Assembly: GCF_001712755.1 (NCBI RefSeq)
Contig: NZ_MDKC01000010.1
Coordinates: 25,705 to 89,704 of the forward strand
Reading direction: 5' to 3'
DNA length: 64,000 nt
Source: Gottfriedia luciferensis
GTDB lineage: Bacteria > Bacillota > Bacilli > Bacillales > Bacillaceae_G
Made by a program: the position numbers and the translations under genes. The notes under the pieces were generated by a model. That model did no database searches, was not told the origin of the DNA, and worked only from the letters and a program-made list of their open reading frames with translations. Positions 15,683 through 24,700 of this stretch are shown piece by piece; within the stretch, counting starts at the first letter, position 1; each line of letters opens with the position of its first letter.

Positions 15683-16939
15683 TTGAATCGTTGGAAAATT
15701 CTTGCTTGTATTTTTGTATTAGGTATTATCAATTTTGCAGATAAGTCGGTTGCTGGATTCTCAGCTGTTCCTATAATGAAAGAATTTCGACTTTCATATG
15801 AACAATGGGGGATCGTTGGAAGTAGTTTTTTCTGGTTTTTCTCGATAGCAGGCATGGTAGGAGGAGCTTTATCAGATCGAATCGGGACAAAAAAAATGTT
15901 GGCGATGTTGGCGGTTTTTTGGTCAATTGTTCAGTTTAGTGCATTTTTCATTACTGGTTTCCCATTACTAATTTTGTCACGAGTAATGTTAGGGATAGGT
16001 GAAGGGCCTTTTTATGCAACTGCTGTCAATCATTTGAGTAAATGGTTTTCGAAAGACTCGCAAAGTTTTGCTTTATCCATTTTGAACTTAGGAAATACGA
16101 TTGGAGCATTAGTATCTGCACCGATTTTAGTCGCAATCATTTCGTCTAGTGGATGGAGGATGGCATATGGCTCTTTAGGTATGCTGAGTATGATTTGGTT
16201 TATATGTTGGGTTTGGTTTGGTCGTGAAAAACCGAATGTTCAATTAGAAAAACAGGAATTAAGATCCGATTCTTTAGTAAGTAAAATTCAAGTTATGTCA
16301 ATTTTACGAAAGCCAACTTTTATTTTTTCATGTTTAGCTTCCTTTTCAGCTTACTGGATGACTTCATTTAGTATTGTGTGGCTTCCTTCTTTTTTGGTAC
16401 AAGCAAAACATTTCACACAAAGTCAAATGAGTTACGCCATAGCATTTATTGGGATTTTAGGAATTATTGTTAATATCATTATTTCTAGATTTGTAGATCA
16501 ATTATATAAGAAAAACCAAAGCTATCGAAGATCACATGTATTCGTTGGTGGACTTTCATTGATTATTGCGGGAATACTAACTTATTTATTAACGATTATT
16601 TCTTCAACAGTAATCATAATTGCTATGTTTTCTATTATACAAGGACTATGTATTCTTATGTTTGGTCTAAGTCCTCAAATAGTAAATAGCTTATTACCTT
16701 CTAAAAAAGGATTTATGAGTGGATTAATAGTTGGAATCAGTTCTTTGGCAGGTACAATTGGTTCGATTATTACAGGGAAAGTCATACAATCTGCGGGTAC
16801 AAACATTAATCTTGGATACAATCATTCAATTTTGTTAGCAACATGTTTAATGCTTATTTTTGGAGTGGCATTTTTTATTTTCGTGAGACCAAAAGAAAAT
16901 TTAAACGTTAATGAATCTAAACATCAAGTGGGAGCTTGA
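15683..16939 (+). CDS. MFS transporter, anion:cation symporter (ACS)-like
   Basis: A 418-residue permease with 12 predicted helices. The loop 2-3 signature GGALSDRIGTKKML and the helix-4 motif SRVMLGIGEGPFYAT are typical of the ACS subfamily, whose members move organic acids such as hexuronates, glucarate or phthalate. N-terminal FADKSVAGFSAVPI fits the same group. The start is TTG 15683 behind TAGGAGAG; no better start exists. It stands alone between two terminators, so the substrate cannot be inferred from neighbours. Confidence 0.88.
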   Translation: MNRWKILACIFVLGIINFADKSVAGFSAVPIMKEFRLSYEQWGIVGSSFFWFFSIAGMVGGALSDRIGTKKMLAMLAVFWSIVQFSAFFITGFPLLILSRVMLGIGEGPFYATAVNHLSKWFSKDSQSFALSILNLGNTIGALVSAPILVAIISSSGWRMAYGSLGMLSMIWFICWVWFGREKPNVQLEKQELRSDSLVSKIQVMSILRKPTFIFSCLASFSAYWMTSFSIVWLPSFLVQAKHFTQSQMSYAIAFIGILGIIVNIIISRFVDQLYKKNQSYRRSHVFVGGLSLIIAGILTYLLTIISSTVIIIAMFSIIQGLCILMFGLSPQIVNSLLPSKKGFMSGLIVGISSLAGTIGSIITGKVIQSAGTNINLGYNHSILLATCLMLIFGVAFFIFVRPKENLNVNESKHQVGA

Positions 16940-16981
16940 TAAATGTGCAGAAACTAAATAGGTGAAAATCAGAAAGTTATT

Positions 16982-17020
16982 GCTCAATTCCCTTTCAAAA
17001 GGATTGGGCTTTTTTATTTT
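16982..17020 (+). terminator. Intrinsic terminator after the MFS gene
   Basis: GCTCAATTCC (16982-16991) pairs imperfectly with GGATTGGGC (17001-17009), followed by TTTTTTATTTTTT. Confidence 0.7.
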
Positions 17021-17253
17021 TTACGGATAATAGTTAGTAAATGTTACTGTATTTTATTAGGGTTGAAATTTATCGTTTTTAATAATTTATTCGTTCTATT
17101 TATAGGGCTATATTATTATTCTTATTATTCTGATAATTAATTTTTAATCTATTTCCAATAATAATATTAGGAATTCTCTGATTTTCCCCCAATTTTAAAA
17201 TTGAAAAATACTCATCAGACGACAAGGTTTGCATCAAAGAATTTACTTTAAAG
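17021..17253. other. AT-rich intergenic DNA upstream of the protease remnant
   Basis: No open gene is visible on either strand. A TTTTCCCCCAATTTTAAAATTG block (about 17182-17203) resembles the TTCCCCCAAATTGAAATTG block at about 18470 upstream of the intact protease. This may be the relic of a duplicated promoter region. Confidence 0.4.
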
Positions 17254-18307
17254 TTGATAATGATTTCTATTTTTACACTATCAATCAAAATTCGACATGA
17301 AATCCTGAAAAACACAAGGGAATATATGTCTTTTGAACCAGCAGGTTATTCCAAAGTAGAGGACATACTAGCTAACTTAACACCACAACAAAGATCTGCA
17401 TTAAATCAACTTTCAACGAACGAATCAACAGGACTTCAAATTTCATCTGATATTGATCAGAATTCAACTAAACAAACATCTGTAATTGTACAATTTGCAA
17501 ATCAACCGGTAAAAGTTGCGCAAATTGAAGCAAGTATACAAGGGCAAACTTTATCTTCAAATGAAGCTGAAAATTTAATTGATCAAGATCATGATACATT
17601 TAAACAAGACGTTGATCAAATTTTAATCGATGAGAAAAATAAGAAGGTAGATTACGAGATTACTCGCTCATATAAAAATGCGTTTAATGGTGTTTCGATG
17701 AGCCTACCAGCTAATCAAATTAAAAATCTATTAAAAACAATCATTTACAAGATTAGAAGGCTCAATGAAATTAGAAGGTACAATTGATCCAGCAACGAAT
17801 CAAACAAATTGGGCACTTAACCAACAAAATATAGGTGCAAAAGTAACTGTTACTTCATATGACGGAACAATCTTAGATGCTCAGTTTACGAATAAAAACG
17901 GTAGTTATGTTATAGATGGAATTAAACCTGATAATAAGCCTGCAACGATAAAAGTTGATGTACCAGGACATTTTACAATGTATAAGGATTTAGTGTTATC
18001 AGATAACGTTCGAGGTGAAGCACAAGGAAGAAGATTAGGATTCAACCTGGCTACAGCTGCAGCTGGTGATACAAATAAAGATAATGTTATTGATATTTTA
18101 GATGCTTTAAATATTCAAACATATTGGGGTACAAATAAATCAGGATCTGATTTGAACTTCGATGGGGTTGTAAACAAAAAAGATATGGATTATGTAATTA
18201 AAAACTTTGGTTTACAAAATAATACGGTACCAAATTCACCAAAAGCTAAGACTTCATATAAAGGCGTAACACTTGAAGATGTATTAAATCAATTAGGTTT
18301 AAAGTAA
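17254..18307 (+). pseudogene. Remnant of a subtilisin-like protease gene: propeptide joined to dockerin-like end, catalytic domain deleted
   Basis: Two overlapping frames read as one broken gene. Frame A (17254-17787) matches the inhibitor-I9 propeptide of the giant protease at 18746; for example DILANLTPQQRSALNQL corresponds to its RILDGLTPEQKANINKL, and NAFNGVSMSLPAN to DAFNGVALTLPAN. Around 17740 the coding switches by one frame to frame B (open from before 17765 to 18307). Frame B matches the far later region of the giant protein: SFTRLEGS, KVTVTSYDG, VDVPGHF, then the calcium-loop-like DTNKDNVIDILDALN and the motif DMDYVIKNFG. About 1100 codons, including all catalytic residues, are missing. 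No signal peptide precedes frame A. Confidence 0.85.
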
Positions 18308-18374
18308 GAGTACAGATTACTTCTGAAAAAAGCATATATCGATAAGAAAATAATAAAAACATTATAATTTAATT

Positions 18375-18419
18375 AAAAAACTATCATACTTTTTAAATAA
18401 AAAGTATGATAGTTTTTTT
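18375..18419 (+). terminator. Strong intrinsic terminator after the protease remnant
   Basis: AAAAACTATCATACTTTTT and its complement AAAAAGTATGATAGTTTTT form a 19-bp stem with a short loop (18376-18417), then T. Confidence 0.9.
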
Positions 18420-18745
18420 GTAAAAAAAGGAAAATCTAAATCTTTTTGATTTTTAAGCAAAAAACGTCAAATTCCCCCAAATTGAAATTGTCGAAAATTT
18501 CATATATTTCACATAAAAATCGTGTTTTAATAGGGTTTTCTGACGCCAAAACGAATAAACTGCCAAAATATCCTATTTTTTGCTGTTTTTCTACAAAAAA
18601 ATAAGATGAATAATCGCTAAATTTCCCCAATACAAGATAAGCAGAACATCAAGTAATATTTAAGTAAATTAAGTGTTAAGAAAAATCTTAATACTTAAAT
18701 TTTCTGTAAAATCTTTACAGTAATTGTAATACTGGGGGGGAAACC
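18420..18745 (+). promoter_or_regulatory. Long upstream region of the giant protease, with an inverted repeat
   Basis: This 325-base AT-rich interval has no gene. AAGTGTTAAGA (18671-18681) and TCTTAATACTT (18686-18696) form an imperfect inverted repeat (ten of eleven) about 50 bases before the start codon, a candidate operator or promoter element. An unusually G-rich ribosome binding site, CTGGGGGGG, precedes ATG 18746. Confidence 0.4.
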
Positions 18746-21700
18746 ATGAAAAAGAAAAGAGTATCTAGTAAGGTGCCAACTAAAAAAATAATGTCGATTT
18801 TTGCGTTAAGTTCGATGTTTTTAAATGTTGTGGTACCTCATAGTTTCGCAAGTGTAAATACTGCTGAAACGAAGCTAAATCAGCAAGGTTTATCTAGTAA
18901 TACCTTTGATGCAAAAGAAGTAAATCGTATTCTTGACGGGCTTACACCAGAGCAAAAAGCAAATATTAATAAGCTTACTGGTGCAGATAATACTGAAAAA
19001 ATCCGTGTAGACAAAAAGGATTTAATCGGTTCAAAAAAGATTAATGTTATTGTTCAATTTAAACAAGATCCAGCTAAAATACAAATCATTAAGCAATCTT
19101 TAGCTAATGGTGGAGCAACTGCAAGTAGTCAAGCGTTTAATAGTGAATATACCGAAGCAATCAACAAGGTTAAAGATTCACATGCAAATTTTAAGAGCTT
19201 TTTAAATACTCAACCTAAAACTTCTATTGTTGGCGGGAAAACTGTAAAAACAGAAATCAGTATTACCCGAGAATTTACAGATGCATTTAATGGAGTTGCT
19301 TTAACCTTACCAGCGAATTTAGTTCAAAAGCTTGCAGAAAGTCCAGACGTTGCGTCTGTTTGGTCTCAAGTAGAATATTCTTTACCTGATGAAGGCAATT
19401 CTCAAAAATCAGCGACAGCTACATCAGCTGGTAAGCCAACTTCAGCACTTTCCCATTTAGGGATTGATAAGCTTCAAGCTGAAGGGAATACAGGTATTAT
19501 TAAAACAGGTCCACGTGCGGGCCAAAAGGTTAAAGTGGGTGTATTGGATACAGGAATCGATTACAACCACCCTGATCTTTATAAAGTAACACATGATGAA
19601 AATGGAAAATTATATGGTGGTCATGACTTTGTAAATAATGACGGAATTGATGCAACAGGAAACATTAAGTATGTGGATGACCATGATCCAATGGAAACAA
19701 CTTATGATGATTGGGTAGCTGATAAGGCGAGTTCAAATCCAGTTTGGGGAACACCACCTTCAGATTATAAGCCATATATTACTTCACATGGAACACATGT
19801 TTCCGGTACGATTGCAGCAAATACGACGAATAATAACGATGTTTATTCGGCAAATGGGGTAGCACCTGATGTGGCTCTTTATGGTTATCGTGTATTAGGA
19901 CCAGGAGGACATGGAACAACGGAATCTGTACTAAGTGGTATCGATCAAGCTACAAAAGATCATATGGACGTAATTAATCTATCTCTTGGTGCAAATATTA
20001 ATGATCCATTATACCCAACAAGCATTGCGATTAACAATGCTACTTTAGCTGGAGTCGTGTGTGATGTTGCTGCAGGTAATGCTGGACCTGGGCAAGCTAC
20101 AGTTGGTTCACCAGGATCTTCAGCACTAGCAATTACTGTAGGTGCAAGTACAGTCCCTGAAGAAATTGCAACAATGACTGTTAAGAATGGTTCAGTTTCC
20201 TATAAATCACGTTTATTTGGTAAAAACTTTTCACAAGCAGACGATGTTTATAAAGGTCAAACACTTCCAATCGTTGATGTTGGGTTAGGAAGTGAAGCAG
20301 ACTATAGTGGAATTGATGTGAAAGGTAAACTGGTTCTAGTAAAGCGTGGCGTAGACTATTTATCAACAAAAATGGCAAATGCTAAAAATGCTGGAGCAGC
20401 GGGTATGATTATCTGGGATAATACGGATGATAGAGATAGCCAAGGTTACATTCCTAGTTTCTTAGGTGTTAGCATGGATAATGTTTATTCTATTTCACTA
20501 ACTCAAGAACAAGGACAAGCTCTTTCTGATGCGATTAAAAAGGACCCAAAAGCGGCTAATATTACGTTCCCTTCTACTCTAGATGCATCTATTACTAAGA
20601 GCGGGGATGAATTAGCAAGCTTTAGCTCAACAGGCCCAGTTAAAGATTGGACAATTAAACCAGATGTAGTTGCACCTGGAGTTGATATTTCTTCAACAGC
20701 TCCATACGATATTTGGGAGCCAAATGCAGCACATGATTATAAACTTGGATATCAGATTATGTCTGGTACATCAATGGCAACTCCTCACGTTGCTGGAATC
20801 TCAGCTTTAATTAAAGCTGCACATCCAGATTATACACCGGCTGATGTCAAAACAGCATTAATGAATACTGCAAAAGATATTAACACAGATTCAAAGACTT
20901 ATAGTGTCTATCAAGTAGGAGCAGGACGTGTTGATCCATCACGTGCTATTAAAGAAAATGTAAAAATTCAAGTTTTAGATAAAACCGTTACATTTGATAA
21001 TCTAGCAGATAACTCAACAGCACATGAAGTAGATAACATTACAGGTAGCATGTTTTTTGGTTTTAAAGGTAGAGGAGAAGGTGCAGCGAATGGTTCTGAT
21101 GATGTAGTTTCTTCAAAAGATTTTAACGTTTCTAACGAAGGAACTAGCAGTAAAACATTTAATGTAAGTACGGAATTTATTACTTCAAAATTTGCTGGGT
21201 CGAATAAAGTAGGACCAGGAACAGGAAATGATGTTAAAATTGATTTTTCGGTTGATGGAAATAACGTGAAATCGATTAATGTCGGGGGAGGAAGTACAGT
21301 TAAAGCCACGGCAAAAATAACAGTTCCGTCAAATTCACTTGAGGGTACTTACGAGGGATATATCCACTTAATAAATGCAGCGGACTCATCGGAGACTTAT
21401 CGAATTCCATTTACAATTACAGTTGCGGAAAAAGGAATTAATACGTTTAATGTTGCGATAAAAGCTGCGGCAGAAGGAAATATTTCAGCTTATAATGTTT
21501 CATTTAACAACGAAATGGAAAACTGCTATATTGTTGTGAAGGATAAAGATGGGAAATATATAGGTGTAACAAACACATTATCAAGCGGTAGAAATTTTAT
21601 CCCAGGTGTCCAATATGGCCCACTATTAACTCTTTTTAATGGATGGTATCTTCCATTTACAAAGACATACGATGGAACATATGACGAATCTGGTATTGCA

Positions 21701-24700
21701 GATAAAGTGGAAGTACTAAAAGAAGGTAGTTACTCTCTAGAGATGATTGCTACTGGTAAAGATGGAAAACGTTATACAGCGGAAGATACGCTCTATGTTG
21801 ATGGTACTCCGCCGACTATGACGATGGATTCTGACTCAAAACCAGGAATCTATGAAATCGATACGACAGGGTACCTACCTGGACAAGAAATTAAAGGATT
21901 TAATGGTACGGTTTATGACTCGAACGTAGACGTGATGAAAAATAATGGAGAAACATCAGTACCTAGGCTTACGGATGGCAAACCTGTTCCTGTTGATCAA
22001 GGGTTGAATATTGTCACTGGTTATCAAGACAGTCAATTCCCAACAGTTTACTTCAATACAAATGCGAAAGGTCGTTTCCACTTTGGAGTGACGAAAGAGG
22101 ACTTAGCCAATAAACTGGGTAGTGATTTTATAATTGACCCTACAGATTATTCGGGTGAAAATGATTATGAGATCAATCAACAAACTTATTACTTTATTAA
22201 AAAAGGAAATCCTTACGTTACCTTAACTTCATCTAATGGAGTAGATGCAGGACCAGGTAACAAAGATAAAGTAGTTGTCGATCCGAATAAACCATTCAAA
22301 GCAACAATCGCAACAAAATATGGTGTCGGAATGACTGGTGGTAAATTTTTACTGAATGACAATGGTGTGTACCAATTCTCTAATATCCGATTAACAGATG
22401 AGTATAAAAATTATCTAATTAGTAAAGGAATCGATCCAACTACCGTTCTTACTATAGGTCAACCATATACACATCAATTTTATCAAGTTGGAAAAACAAC
22501 AGATATCACAATTTCAAATATAGGTTCAGCCGGTGCTCTTGATCATGATATGCCGATTATTGAGGCAGATGTAACTTATACAAACCTTGATCCTGTAGTA
22601 GGAGAATTTCCATATGACTTGTTGCAAGCGAATTTAACATTGTCAGGAACAGATACAAGGGTTGCGTGGTTCCCAGTTGATATACCTTATGTAAGACAGT
22701 TCACTTCTTTAATTAGAGGTCGTGTAGCAGCGGAATCTTTCGCAAGAAACAACATTAATAACAACTATCCACAATTCACTGTTGATTCAGGTGCGAAGGT
22801 AACGGCTACAGATGCAAATGGTAAAAAATTTACAACAGATCAACCGACAACAGCTAATAATACAATGGCTTATGCGTTTATCAACCCATATTATGCTTTG
22901 ACAGCTGATGTAAGTGACAAGCCATATTCTTTGGAAGCAAGTGTACCAGGACATTTTAAAGGATATGCAAAAACACCTGTGATTGGTCAAAACAAATTCG
23001 GTTATCAATCAGGTACAGTAAAAGATCTTCCGAGTCTCTTCCCAATCCTTTTAGGGGGAGATGTAAATAGTGACGACGTCATCGACATGAAGGATTTACT
23101 GCAAGAAATTAGTGTTTATTACCAGTATAAAAATATTTTAAGTTCACCACCAGGTACATTGAATACGGTGGCAAACAAAACGGCATTCTTAAACACAAAC
23201 CGAAATGCTGATATTTATTGGATTAAACCAACAGGATTTGGTTATGGAATTGACTATAATGACTTCTATTATATCTTTAAAAACTTTGGTACAAAAAATC
23301 AAAGTGCGATTGATGCAGGCTTAAGTGTTCCAGATACTCAACTAACAGTTGATAAAGATACGACGATCACAACGGATTATGCCGGTTCAATTACGTTAAA
23401 TGCTGGTGACACATTACAGCAAGTTATGCAAAAACTTAATTTTGCAGGTCCAGCTCAAGCAGTATCAACAACACCTAAGTTACAAGACTTGCAAAATGGA
23501 GCAACGATTTCACTTTCTCCATCAAGCACGATGATCGTTGATGATTTAGTGTGGAGAAAAGCAATTACAAAAGTTATGCTAGGATCAACTGATGTAACTG
23601 ATAAAGTAACAATTAGTCCGGCTTACACGTATTATGATGCAAATGGTGTAAGTCAAACAATGCCTTCAAAAATTACGTTACCGGGTTCATTATTCCCGAC
23701 GGCAACGAATTATACTATTACAGTGAAGGCAACAGGTTACCAAGATGTAACGAAAACGTTAACAGTATCAACGGTGCCAATTCCGACGCCAGCGATTCCA
23801 ATTATCACAGACCCAACAGTAGCGCATATTGGGAATGATTTAACATTATCTTTCCAAGAAGATGCGAACTGGCGAAATGGAATCAATAAAGTAATTATGA
23901 CCACTAATAGCGGTAAAACTGTGGATATCACGAATTTAATCAATCCAGACACAAATCAAAAATATTACGACATTAGCAAACCAGGGAAAATCACGTTTAA
24001 TGCAAAAACATTTATGACGGATTCTACTCTTGATCCAAATAATACTTCAACATTTAATCAAGCGACAATCAATCCTGGTGGTAAAAATTATTTACCTCAG
24101 CTTTACAAATTTACAATTGGCTCGACAGGTACAGATGGAACAGTTTATCCAGATACTATAGCAGGTTCTGACCCAATTTACACTGCGCAACAGCCTGTTG
24201 GTTATAGTATAACATTTGACAGTCAGGATGGCTCAGCCCCTAAGTCGATGGCAGTAGGATACAAACCGAGCGCAAGTCGTTCGAATGGTCCGAATAGTGA
24301 TTTAGTAAGTTTTTATAGTCCTGCACCAACAAGACCGGGATATAAGTTTCTTGGATGGTATAATGAACCTTCTTTAAAAACAGTATGGGATGCAGGTCCA
24401 ATAACTGCAGACAAGACTGTTTATGCGAAATGGCAAATGAATACGACTCAAAGCTACTCACCAGTTGATAAAGCGAATCCGGATGGATTAAAATTCGACG
24501 GAAGTAACGGAGGGGTTTCTGGCGTTGGTTGGATATTAGGAGAAGGCGATTTAAAAATCAATATTCCTGACTATTTAACAAATGTTTCTTGGTTAACATC
24601 TAAGGACAAGATTGCCAATATCGAGGCAACATTCTATCAGATGAAGAGCGATGGTTCAAGGGAAACAACACCAACGGTCTATACGTTAGATCCAAGTACC

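Noticed and set aside
18428..18635. AT-rich minus-strand ORF between the protease remnant and the giant protease.
   Set aside because: It is low complexity, has no ribosome binding site or family resemblance, and falls in the probable promoter region.
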